In this document: positions 22,823 through 33,733 of the stretch, in pieces | How the letters are laid out: each line of letters begins with the position of its first letter | Numbering within the stretch: the stretch's first letter is position 1 | Assembly (NCBI GenBank): GCA_013398175.1 | Contig: VZRZ01008246.1 | Coordinates: forward strand, 186,001 to 250,000 | Length of the DNA stretch: 64,000 nt | From: Climacteris rufus | Lineage: Eukaryota; Chordata; Aves; Passeriformes; Climacteridae | Direction of reading: 5' to 3' | Notes under the pieces: model-generated | Database searches by the model: none | Told to the model about the DNA's origin: nothing | What the model saw: only the letters and a program-made list of their open reading frames with translations | Translations under genes and position numbers: made by a program

Positions 22823-22830
22823 ATATGCCT

Positions 22831-25285
22831 CCTGAAAATACCACACCACCAGACAATATGTTTGTTAATACCACTGTCATCACAGCACCAAATCCAAACT
22901 CTGCTCACGTTCTTCATGTGATTTGTCTAATATAAGAGCTCAGCCTATTGTAGCTAGAGATAGAAACTATATAATTACAAATCACATAAAGTCATATCCA
23001 AATCCAGAGAAATTGTTTCTGAAAATTGCATAAATGCATCTTTTTTAAAAAATGGGTTAATTTCAAAGACAGTCTGCTACCAAACTTAGAGATACTCACA
23101 TACACTTTTGCATCTCCCTTACAAATTGTCTGTTGAAGTTTCTGACAAAGCTGGTGTTTATACAGGTGGTCCATCGGTATTTCTTACACTATCATTACAA
23201 ATAGCAGTCTTCCTTTTCCATCTGTCTTCCTTCTTCATTTGTATTCTTTACAGAGAGTTTGAACTCTGATAATGCACATTATATTGTAAAAGTGCCCACT
23301 GAAATAATGGTATCTGGTTCTAAAGAACTATTTAAATTTGACAATAAGTCTACATTTAGCTGTAGAAAGCAAAAGGGTGTTTTCAACCTTATCGTGATAA
23401 AGTGTCTAAGAAATGCTTTTCATTGTTAGGGACCACTGTAATAAACAGACTCATAGGAAGACCAAGCACAACTGTTCAGGAGGTGCTATCCAAATGGCTA
23501 TGGTCCATGGTCAATGAAGAGTATAGGATGAGCTTTAAAAAGGAAGGGAGGAATATGAACAAAGACTTTTTCTTTCTCCAGTCTATTTCCAGATGAATAG
23601 TTGTGGCTGGCAACAACTACTATTCCCTTCTGCATTCCACAAGAAGAGAATGCAGAAAAATTAGTAACTTGAGCCAAGCCGTGTCTTAAACTTTTGCCTG
23701 AACATGACCCTATGGAAAACATAGCTGGCATATGGAAATACCATAAAGCAGAAAGCAAATGGCACTCACATGAGAAAAGACTTGAAACTACAGAATGATG
23801 TTACATGGCTACTACATGTCAAGCACGCCCTTTTACAGCTAGGCCTTCCCAGGAACTAGAAGCAAGGTCTTGTTTGAAGATTAATATTGCTTCCAAACAC
23901 ACACAGTGCACTTTATAATTGATACAGCTGAAGGCTTGATGAAAGGCTTTCTGAGAACAGGAAATGGACGATTTCTTTTTTTGCTTTATTTTCTTTTTTT
24001 GCTAAGCATTAGATAACAATGAAATACAGCAGAGCTTGCATTCCTAGATAAAAGCATTTCTAAATTTTGAACATTAAATAACAGCAATCCCACACATTTT
24101 ACATTGTGCCTATCATTCTTAGAGATTCTAAAAGCCTTTACAGATTAAAGTATTTGTCATAGAGATACTGGTTCCTTCCATTTCAGTTGGGGTAACACAG
24201 TCAGGTGTTACTTCAGTCATTAATGAAATTTTGCCATACAATTGCAAGATGTGTTGTGTGCAACCTGCAGAACTAAGGAGAGGCCAAAAAATGTATAAAC
24301 AGTCAGGACTGCAGGCCACTTCTAAGGCACATTCCCAGCAATGGCTAACTATGTTTTTCATTTTAGCTTCCAAGCCTATTCTTTGGAATGTATAGAAACC
24401 CAACAAGAAAAATAAAACAGAAAGGAAAAAAGAAGTTCCTGTCATATAAATAATTCCTTTTCCTGACAGGTCTAATAAAACAGAAATTTAAGACTAGAGT
24501 TACAGACATGATTGTTGAGGGATACGTCTGGTGCAGGTAACTGGGTTTCCAAGCTGCAGATTGAGATGCAGATTGAGCTCTGGGTAGGAGCCTGAGACAA
24601 GAAGCTGTGAACTGGGTGGTGCCAGCCAAGTGATTGGACACTGACAGACGTGGCAGGAACAGTGAACTGCCAACCTTTCAGATAAAAAAGGCAGGAAGAC
24701 CAGTGGCACCATAAAGGTGGATGGACACTGGGAGACATAGGGAGACACAGCAGGAGCAGAGGAAGATCAACACATGTGGTATCAGTTCATACTTGATTTT
24801 TACCAGCTCAGCACAATAAAACAGTTAAATGAATTTCTGAAAGTTTAGACAACCTTGTCTATTTTCACAGCTCCCAAAATGTCATTAATGCTTCTAAATA
24901 TTTCATTCTGGCACATATGAAAAGACATTGTTGGGGTTTCAAGTCTCTGCTACGTTTTCAAGGAAAATCTGAATTAGATTAAAGCAAACGTTAACCCTAA
25001 ACCAGGAAGCTAAACCTAATTTATGCCTTAATACCTCAAGGGTATTTTAGCTAGTATATAATACAGATCACTGTGGTTAGAAATATTCACTCTGATGACA
25101 TGGTTATCACAGAGAGCAGAACCACAAAAGCACAGTTCACAGCATTGTTAGTCTAGTCAGACAAAGTCTGGGCACTCTCATGGGCTAGCCCAGCTACAAA
25201 TTCCAGTTTGTATAGAGCTTTCAGTGATCTCCAGCCCATGGGATATAGGATATGGAAACCTTTCTCTTCAGGTTTATATACTTAC
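22831..25285. other. No recognisable feature (ITGA9 intron)
   Basis: About 2.5 kb between the inverted-repeat element and the exon ending at 25286. Open frames reach about 105 codons (minus strand, 24128-24445) but carry no known motif and no splice-supported exon. A small imperfect duplication (GCAGATTGAG twice, near 24556-24578) is present. Confidence 0.5.
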
Positions 25286-25387
25286 TGTTTTTTCTTCTGG
25301 GCTCCCATTGGGCACCTCCACAACTCTGAGGTCAGGGTCTACCCGCAGCCTTGCCCTTGTGACAAACTGGATGACTGATGAACTGTC
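25286..25387 (-). CDS. ITGA9: ITGA9 exon (membrane-proximal stalk; about exon 26)
   Basis: This 102-nt exon has 34 codons, phase 0 at both ends. The acceptor is TTTTACATCTCAG and the donor ACA|GTAAGT, a strong site. It reads DSSSVIQFVTRARLRVDP and ends VVEVPNGSPEEKT. An NGS triplet occurs but proline follows it. The human counterpart reads DSSSVIQFMSRAKVKVDPAL and ends NPEEVT, so length is conserved exactly. It is the last fully extracellular exon before the membrane-spanning one, which lies 11.2 kb further on. Confidence 0.96.
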
Positions 25388-27114
25388 CTGAGATGTAAAA
25401 AGAGGAAGAATTTGACTTAATGATGCAAAACAACAACAACAACAAAACCACCAATCCCCCCACCAAAAAAACACAACAAACCATCAAACATTTGCCAGTG
25501 TAATAAATACACCCAGACAATGCTTAGTGGAGGCTAAGCTGACAGTTAAGTACTAGCCTGGTTACAACTCTGCTTTGAAAAAATACACCTTATGTTCATA
25601 ACAGACAGATATAACTGAGCACATTTTTTCAGATTATAACTAAATCAGTTATGTTGGACTTTAAACACATCCTTTGTATTTGGCTTGTTAATGTTTCCCA
25701 CATTTATCACAAAAGCAACATAGAACATTGCCAATGACACAGGCAGGCTCAATACTAACCAAGAAAAAAAGTTCCAATTTGTTTTTCAAGTAAACAGAAA
25801 AATGATATACAGAAACTGGGATAAACTACAATATATATATATTATATATANNNNNNNNNNNNNNNNNNNNNNNNATATATATATCCCGGGGGAAAACTTC
25901 TTATTTGAATCCGTGCATGGCTAATATCTTAATTATTCACTGTACACCTCCTCTTATTAATATATATTTCTCCAAACAAAACACCCAGTGCATTTTAACG
26001 AGCACATTTCAGTAAGATGCCATTTCAACTTTTAGATTAGTCATTTGTGTGCAGTTCACCTTGGGAAGGGTAGGTGAAAAGCAGAAAATGGCATGCATTG
26101 GTGATACTCACTCAAACACAGGTAAACACTGTATGCCTTTTAAAAGAGTGTTGCTAAGAGTAATCTTAGAAGGGACCCAGCAGATGGGATGAATCCTGGC
26201 TATTCCCAAGTCTGAATTTCCCAGAAGAACATTTTGTGTACACTCAGTTACTTGTTTACATATTTCAGCATTTCTAGAAGCATGTAACAAATACCTGAAA
26301 TTTCTGGCCTTGCCTATACTTCCTGCTTTCAAATATGAACAAACATTAACAGACTCATTGGTTCCAACTGGAAAAGCTCAGAGCTATCAATTACTTTAGC
26401 AACTGTTTTCTAATAAGGGCTCTGACTATCAACTATCAAAGACAGGTTTATTTTAGTAGGCTCATGTTATCAGCTTTCTCCTCTGATTATCTTATACCAT
26501 CATAATCTTACAGTATCTTGCCACAACTACAGAGTCAGCATTTTTGTAAGTAAAGGAAAATATATTAAAATGCAGTAAATCACTGAAAATTTAAAAGATT
26601 TGCTGTCTCATTCAGTGGCTTCAGAGAAGACAGAAATCAACTTGAAACCATTTGTTTCTTGTCAAAAATGTCAAGTTCAGCATTAATATGGTCATGATGC
26701 ATCTTCTTTGAATAATAATAATTTGAAGTAAAAATGACAAAAAAATGCCATGCCTCTGTTTCCACAGAAACATGATAGATAGCTGGTCGCAGTTTATATT
26801 CACTTACATTTTTTAGAATGAAAACTTTCAGAAATCTCTAGCCTTAACACCATGCGTACAATTAGGGGCCTCATTTGTCATTTCTCAATGTATAAATTTC
26901 TGAACTTGATTTATTTCTATCTTAATGGGTAATGGGTAAGAACTAGGATTAACATCTCCATACACACTGTTGATAAATAGATGTGTTTGCTTTGACATCA
27001 TAATTATTTTTCACACACTAGTACAGAGAGGAAGAAATGCAAGTTTTGAGTTCATTGGTTCACATAAGCATGCTTAAATTGATATTGAAAACAATCTACA
27101 AGGGGAGCACGTAC
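25388..27114 (-). other. ITGA9: ITGA9 intron (1.7 kb)
   Basis: A phase-0 intron bordered by GTACGT and TCTCAG on the minus strand. Apart from the AT microsatellite with its gap and small AAT repeats near 26713, nothing is recognised. Confidence 0.8.
25829..25884. repeat. (AT)n microsatellite with a sequencing gap
   Basis: An alternating AT tract is interrupted by 24 undetermined bases (25851-25874) and then resumes briefly before CCCGGG. The gap probably reflects assembly failure in the AT repeat, and the true length is unknown. The tract is in the intron between the exons at 25286-25387 and 27115-27234. Confidence 0.9.
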
Positions 27115-27234
27115 CTTCTTGAGTATCTCAGTATTCAGCAGCATGTAGATATTTATATCACAGGACTCTGCTTTAGGTAGTGAGCTTAAGTTGCAGTGTA
27201 CAATTAAACAAGACCTGCCTGGTCTTTCACAGTC
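27115..27234 (-). CDS. ITGA9: ITGA9 exon (membrane-proximal stalk, cysteine-rich; about exon 25)
   Basis: This 120-nt exon has 40 codons, phase 0 at both ends. The acceptor is TTTCCTGTAG and the donor AAGAAG|GTACGT. It begins DCERPGRSCLIVHCNLSS and ends INIYMLLNTEILKK. Four cysteines occur (joined residues 202, 209, 214, 225), and NLS at 215 is an N-glycosylation sequon. DC..PG.SCL..HCN and IYMLLNTEILKK match human. The fourth cysteine (PKAESCDIN) seems to have no human counterpart in my recollection. The segment is the last part of calf-2, near the usual furin-processed region of some alpha chains, although alpha-9 itself is not known to be cleaved. Confidence 0.95.
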
Positions 27235-27742
27235 CTACAGGAAATGTGGAAAAGCTGTTAGGCAAAGGAGGTAAAAATTCAATGATACATTGTGTGACAG
27301 ATAACACACCAGAAAACTAAGTGATATTGTAAACTGCTATAATACAGCACTCCTGCATTGATATAGAAGCTTTCAAGGCCTAAAGACAGCTGGATACAAA
27401 GACCTGCACGAAAGCAAGCCAGGTAAAATTCAGCCCTCTACAGAGCCACAGAGCCAGGCCAGCTGGTCCACTGAAACATATGCCTTTGATAGAATATGGG
27501 AGCAAAGGCTCTGGTAACCACGTGTGCTGCCATGTCAGCTAACTCCACTGCATTTCCCAAAACTTCCAATTTCTTTATAAAAATCAGAGAATTACTAAAT
27601 GTCCCCCCCAGCACATCATCAGTATTGTTATATATGCTCTATAATGAACTACCTGCTTCAGATCTTCATGTCAAACCATGCAAAATGTTTTGTAAGATGT
27701 GCTGTATGTTTAAGTGGTGCCTTAAGTCACGCCATTTCTTAC
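27235..27742 (-). other. ITGA9: ITGA9 intron (508 bp)
   Basis: The shortest intron in the window, phase 0, with GTAAGA at its start and CCTGTAG at its end on the minus strand. No repeat or open frame of note. Confidence 0.85.
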
Positions 27743-27868
27743 CAGTACTTTTCTGCCAGACTTTGTGAAAAAGGCAAAGATTGTGTGGAAAATATTTTCA
27801 TTCTCTTGAGGAACAACGCATGGGCTGCGGTTTCTGTGGAAAGAACAGCTTCCTTTGTCCTGACCAAC
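27743..27868 (-). CDS. ITGA9: ITGA9 exon (calf-2, disulfide loop; about exon 24)
   Basis: This 126-nt exon has 42 codons, phase 0 at both ends. The acceptor is TTGTGCATGCAG, with a weak pyrimidine tract, and the donor is CTG|GTAAGA. It reads VGQDKGSCSFHRNRSPC, then VVPQENENIFHTIFAFFTKS, ending GRKVL. The cysteine pair (joined residues 166 and 175) encloses a short loop; NRS within the loop is a sequon, but the proline after it makes use unlikely. The IFHTIFAFFTKSGRKVL block is identical to human ITGA9 as I remember it. It sits only about 0.5 kb from the next exon. Confidence 0.96.
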
Positions 27869-28339
27869 CTGCATGCACAATTATAAATCACAATTACTGT
27901 TCTGAATTAAATGAAATTAGACAAGAAGGCTGAATTAGCCTGTCCATAAAAATACACCTAAGTCTGAGCTAAATGTCTGGACTCTCATTAGTAGTCAAAA
28001 GAGAAAAATAACCATCTTAGGAGTCAAATAACCCTAAAGAAAGTCTCTGAAGTAAGCCACATGAATCACGCAGTGGAAATGCTTTGACTGGATAGGATAT
28101 GAACATGTCTAACCAAGCTCGTATGTGGGTGTCTATGTTCTACATGTACATAGATAGAGACAGAGGAGAAAAACCTCAGCAAAATACATGTTATGACATA
28201 CCATTTTAAGTCAATAGTTATAGAGATAGTAAGCAGAGTTTAGCTTTAGGGGTGACTCAAAATCGTTCTCCATATCAAACTGTGCAAGTTTGTTTACTGC
28301 CTCTAAGACTTAAGAGTCAGAGGCAGAACCTCCGTGTGT

Positions 28340-28934
28340 TACCCCAGTTCACAAAACGGGGAGGGCTGCTGGGTGCCCTTGAAAACAGGGAACGGAGACA
28401 TGGAGCTCTCCCTTCGGCTCTTTCCAGGCTCCCCAGAATTCCGCAATCCCTTCAGCTGCTGCTGCTTGCTGAGGCCACGGGACGGCCCCAGGGGCACAGC
28501 ATAGAGTGGGCAGCCCAGCAGCACTGACTCCTTTTGGACAAAAATAGTTTCTCCAGGTTTTGTTTTGTCCCCGTTGCCTGTTGGTTATTTGTTGGCAGTG
28601 GGAGCGGGAGTTTCGGAACCACGGAGGCTTGTTTGCCTTGTTGTTTCCTTCATTGTCTCTCAGCTGCGTGGCCCAGAGAGGGGATTCTCCACCCTTTTGT
28701 CTGTGTTCCCCGGCACTATTAGGGGCACCTCCTCCGCAGTTGCAGGTGGGTGTTGAACTGTCCGCCTTTGTATTACTTGGTTATTTCTGTTTTCCCTAAG
28801 TAAACCATTATTTTTTTTTTCTGCTATCCTTTTGTATTTGTCTCTCCTTATTAGTGGAAAGGGGAAAAGTTAAAGCTAAGGGGAGGTAACTTATTTCGGA
28901 GTCCCCACCCTGTAAATTATCTTGAACTAAGACA
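28340..28934 (+). mobile_element. ERV LTR, plus strand, 5' border uncertain
   Basis: A GC-rich block (about 28340-28530) is followed by a T-rich part with CCCTAAGTAAACCATTA and a run of T, then TTTGTATTTGTCTCTCC, a purine-rich block and TTGAACTAAGACA at the 3' end (28934). This layout is typical of the R/U5 end of avian ERV LTRs. The 5' end and a target-site duplication were not found; the bases after the end are ATAGT, with no clear partner upstream. It lies about 0.5 kb on the acceptor side of the exon at 27743-27868 and is antisense to ITGA9. Confidence 0.65.
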
Positions 28935-31900
28935 ATAGTGTTTTTCTTATTATTACCTTTTCTGATGTTTCAGCCATCTTGGCTGTTTCCCTGTTTATAT
29001 CAGAACTAATGAGATAAATGAAATCTTTGTGCAAATGCACAAGCCCAGGCACTAAATCTGTTCTTTTACCTTCCACAGAAATAAACCGTCTTTGTGGCAT
29101 TAGCTTATTCACTTGTCCATAAATGTGGATGACTGAAGCAAGTAAAACTTCCAAGAGTACCAAGCTCTGATAAAAAGAACTTCAGTCAAGAAAACCTTGC
29201 TCTAGAAAAGCCTTCTCACTTTTTGCAGCTTATGAATATTTACTGAAGAAAATCTACAGAAATTTAATAAAAACTATGACAACATGGTATCAGCAAATTC
29301 TTCCTGCTTACCATCCTTAAAACCTGTATGACTGAGAGAAGGAGATTTAGCCACAAACCACTAATGGACATTCTTACATATCCTCCTGTTGACCTCCTCA
29401 CATCCTCTGACAGGATGAAAAGCTGAAAACTTGTACCTTATTCAAACCATAAATCCTTGAAAGAGTGAGAAAAAAGTTGTTATAGATGCGAAATTACTGC
29501 ATGCTCTGAGTCTGATTCAGCATTAAAGTTTGTATCTTAAATATTGTGAAAAAAGAAGCAAAACCCAAAGGTCTGTCTAGATTTCAAATGCTATTTTTCA
29601 GAGAAGTGATATCTATATCTCTTTGAAAGATGTATCTTTTCTGCTTCACCGGCCCACAAGTTCTTCATAATATGTTCTCTGAAGTATGTATTCATAACCT
29701 GATTTAACATCATCTGTCCTTACATTCCCGACAGATACACCCAAGTTTACAGTCTCCTTGGGCTCAACTGAAAATTGAGACTATGATTTATCCAGTTTTC
29801 ATTATTTATTGTAGGTAAGAGATTCACAAAGCCCACAAGAATTTATTTCTGTAATTTTTCACATGGAAATTAGATCCGTATCAACAAGAAGGCTTACGTT
29901 AAATTAAAAATAGCAAAAAGTCAGGATCTATTCAGTAGTTGTTCTTTATTCCTGAAAGTTTAGATTACCATTCACTGAGACAGATGTCATTAAATTTATT
30001 CAAGAGATACAGGAAGGACCGTACAAGTTTCTGCACTACACAAGCTTTTGGCATACTCTCCAAGTAGTCCTGATTTACATCCTGTAAAAATATGGTGTGA
30101 GAACAAGCCAAACCAGAAATATCTCACAAGACTAAAAGGAATTATCTAGAATGAAGCAACATAAATCTAGTCCTTTCTACTTTAAATTAATATCTTAAAT
30201 TGAAGGTTGCCATAGTTTTGAAAACCCTTTAACTGAAACAGAGAAAGGCACTTCCAGAAGACCGGCTCTGAACTTGGAAACACCTCTTCCTCTCTGCCAA
30301 CTACTCAGCAATCCTACATGAGGTGGCTACTAAATTCAGTGTTTCAGTACCTATTAGGAGGGAAACATGCAAGAACTAAGCACCTCCTGTTACCTGCACT
30401 GCTCTGGAACAGACCAGCAGATCACCTATACCCTGTTTTAGTAGCCAAAGGCAGAAGCTGTTTCCTAGAAGGCAGACACTACTATTTGGCCTGCAGAATT
30501 TGGGGAATTCAACCAAGCAGAAATTAGGTCACACTCATCTGAGTATCTGTGATAAATCAGCGTGTGCTGACAGCCAGCAGGCAGGAAAGGATGCAAGGCA
30601 GCTGAGCAGCAATCTGTTTCTTTTAGCACTCTTTGAAGCCACAGAGGCACAAAACTGGGAAAAAATTAATAAAAAACTTCAAAATAGGTGTATTGTGCTA
30701 AGGTAGAAGCAAATGCATCCTTTTCAAAGGACTGGCCACAGTTGGTGTGGTGGGGTATTTTTCAGGGTTTTTGGTTTGTTTGTTTTGTTAGGATGACTGT
30801 TAGACACTTATATTTCACATCATCTGTTCTTCTCAATTTTTACATGCATAAGGGTTCAGTCAACCAGACAGAAAAAAACTATGCCAACCTTTCAATAAAC
30901 TTTGTTTTCAATGAGATATGCACCTGTAGAAAGACAACTAGTTAAATAAAATCTTAGCACAAAGCTCCTGTTCGCATTATGCTGAGACTGAACTGCATCT
31001 CTGAAATATAAATCATGATTTAGCCTCCTTGTGAGCTTCTTCAAGCATGTTGCTATCCCAGCCACCTTGTGGTACACAGAGAAGAAAATTTCTGGCAAAG
31101 TTTAGGGGCTTTGCATGGGCAAATGTTTATGATTTACAAATGCAAGAACTGTAGTAGTCTTTGAAATGGAGAGGAAGCCAGGCATTTTGTCAGACTTGGA
31201 GTTTCAGGGCACTTGGCATAGCAGAGCTTTTCAAAAATTTCCATTTCTCAGCAGCCTATAAACAGAAAAAGACTATCCAAAGACATCTTCCCACGACTTG
31301 GGATCCAACATCTTACGGAAACAGCAGAAGGGACTTTTTTGAGCAATGCATAGGATGCGGAAAGATGTGCCTTTTTAGTCAGTACAAGGACTATAGAGAA
31401 ACCACAGAGAAATATCAACATCTAACTCCTAACACAAACAAACAACAACTGGGGCAGGGAACAAGAGGGACAAAAGAGAGGTTCTCTTAAATCCTACATC
31501 AAGACTGCAGATTGGGAAATAAAAACCTTTCCCAGGAGAGGTACCAAGCACAAGTAGCCCTGCAGCCTGCCAAGGAGGGACTTCCAAGGAGCTTTGTTGG
31601 AGCTGTCCCCACTGAAGGTTGTTTCATTCTGTTTTCCAGAAACTACTTTTACATTTTAAGTCCTGAATAAGATAATTTGCAGCCTGGTGCACTGGTCTGG
31701 TGCATACAGATAAATCTCCTGTACTGGAAGTGTACCTAAAATCTACCCAGACAGAGGTGAAGTCCACATTAGCACATAAAGTAGGCCAAATAAAAAGGCA
31801 AACCAGACTAACTGCATGGCATCTTCAGCACCTATGTCCATATTACACACTTTTCTAATTTGCTCTGAGTCTGGTTCTGTGGCCTGAAGGTGTTGCAGCC

Positions 31901-32589
31901 ACAAATGAATGGCATATCTAGCAGATTTCACTGAACAGCTTTATATTGCAGAAAAAATTAGCATAATTTCAAAGATCTTAAATTATTTTTTACTTTTTCT
32001 TCTTCTCTATACGCAATAGTCTATGTCATCACATACAGTCTAGACTACCACATATATCATGAGTTTTTTCAGGGTAACAGTGTAAAATTTTTGTAACACA
32101 TAAGTAAGTACTATTAGCTACTGATCCTAGCCTTCAACTCCTGGAAAACTTTTTTAATTAAAAAAAAAAAATTGCAAAGAAATTACATTTTCAGAATTTC
32201 AATTCTAACCTAAAACAATTGTAAGAGGGCAGTTGATAGAAATACAAATGTTTTATAAAAACTTTTCACATAAATTTTATTGATATATTTATTATTTGTC
32301 ATTTTCATTATTAGAATGAAGCATGCTCTCACTATCTTGAATGCCATGAACTTTCATATGAGGCAAATCAACATCAAGAATAAAAGTAAAATTTTCCCAC
32401 ACAAGTTTTTAATGACAATCGTTTCTTTATACCACAGTGTCCATAAGTATGCATGTTCCCATTCCCTAGCAATGTCTTGTCATAGGCTGCAAAACACTTA
32501 ACATCAATATACATCATGTTTTTTCTAGTTTTTATCTCAATTTCAAAGGCACTTTTGTCAAACTGCTCAGCCCTAATGTAAAGAAAGGT

Positions 32590-32605
32590 AAAAAAAAAAA
32601 AAAAA
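32590..32605 (+). repeat. Poly-A tract
   Basis: Sixteen consecutive A residues. No gene-derived or LINE-derived sequence was recognised directly upstream, so it is classed only as low complexity. Confidence 0.9.
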
Positions 32606-33083
32606 TTCTGATATTCTCACTGTGGAATATCACAGTGATTAAAGCAGTAGCACAGCCTGCACTCAGATCCCATGTACCTTTCTGAACATCACTGGATGTC
32701 AGAATAGCCATCAACAGTTCTCAACAACAACACATTATTGCCAAGTGCCTCACTTAGACACCTAACATGTGGCACTTGAAGATTACTACCTTTCAGACAG
32801 TTTTCAGTGGACCTTCAAAATCAAAGGGATTGAAAATCATTACTCACTCACTAACATTTTTTCATTATTTATTTATTTATAGACATATATTCTATTGTAT
32901 TCAACACATGTGCATATGCATGTAACATGCATACAAAAGAAGAGATACAAGCCAGACCATATGTACTACACAGACTGTAAATGGCACCTTGTATAACAAG
33001 CCGCTAAATGTCACTATAACTCTGCAAAGGCTAATAATATTACTAATCTATCATCATGCAGAATAGGAGAAAATCCCTTATGC

Positions 33084-33136
33084 TGCCTACACTACACATT
33101 CCAACCCACACTATTCTGTGATTCTATGATTCTGTA
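33084..33136 (+). mobile_element. CR1 3'-tail remnant
   Basis: The sequence CATTCCAACCCACACTATTC, followed by TGTGATTCTATGATTCTG, matches the last few tens of bases of CR1 with its short octamer-type repeats. Nothing further upstream is recognisable, so it is an extremely 5'-truncated or eroded copy. Confidence 0.7.
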
Positions 33137-33666
33137 AATGGCCACACACTCATGAAGAGACAAGTTAGTCTCTAGATTTGCTAATTTACTGCAAGTTGCT
33201 CTCCCCTTGAAGAGTTTATGAACATGCTCAAGATACGTTTAAATAGGACTGCCTGTACAATGGGTTACTCTGCCTATTTTTGTTGTCAGCACAAACCACT
33301 AAATTTCTCAGAGACAAGATATAACCACTGGAGAAAGCATGTGTGTCATGCTTTAAAAATGCTCTATCTGCTACAAGGAAGAAATTACCACAGGATGAAT
33401 TTAATGGATTCTGATTACTTGATCTGTCTGACTTTCTTTTTACAGAGCAGGGGCAAACCCATGAAGTAGCAATGCTTTCTAATTATAGAAGATTACACCA
33501 CTCTTGAGAAAAAGTGGCAGGAGGACACTTCAAAGTGAAACAGTTGTATGTAAAACATATCATGTACACTCCACACACACACACCATCCTAAAAAAAACC
33601 CTGCAGGATATTTAATCGTGCTGCATGAGAACAGCATGTGGAATTTATTACACAGACAGGGATCTT

Positions 33667-33733
33667 CCTCTCTGACTTTGCCTACATGTGTAGGGATTTA
33701 TGTGCCTCTCTGACTTTGCCTACATGTGTAGGG
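33667..33733 (+). repeat. Tandem duplication of a 29-bp unit (38-bp period)
   Basis: CCTCTCTGACTTTGCCTACA plus the following TGTGTAGGG occurs at 33667-33695 and again, without change, at 33705-33733, with a 9-bp spacer. It is a local duplication in the large intron with no coding sense. Confidence 0.95.

Larger units (their letters stand above)
22475..22830. mobile_element. Candidate non-autonomous DNA transposon (MITE-like), 340 bp with 32-bp perfect inverted ends
   Basis: Bases 22483-22514 and 22791-22822 are perfect reverse complements over 32 bp, starting GTTGCCCTGACTTTTGCAG. They enclose 276 bp without coding capacity. The outer flanks are GTATGCCT (22475-22482) and ATATGCCT (22823-22830), an 8-bp direct repeat with one mismatch, as expected from target-site duplication. 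Terminal inverted repeats plus an 8-bp duplication are the marks of a non-autonomous cut-and-paste element; hAT, P and Merlin superfamilies make 8-bp duplications. The ends do not obviously match the usual hAT terminal CAG motif, so the superfamily is left open. An unrelated inverted duplication would not explain the flanking direct repeat. Confidence 0.55.

Noticed and set aside
33084..33136. Repeated ATTCTRTGATTCT motif considered as a CRISPR-like or simple repeat
   Set aside because: It is the known tail repeat of CR1 elements.
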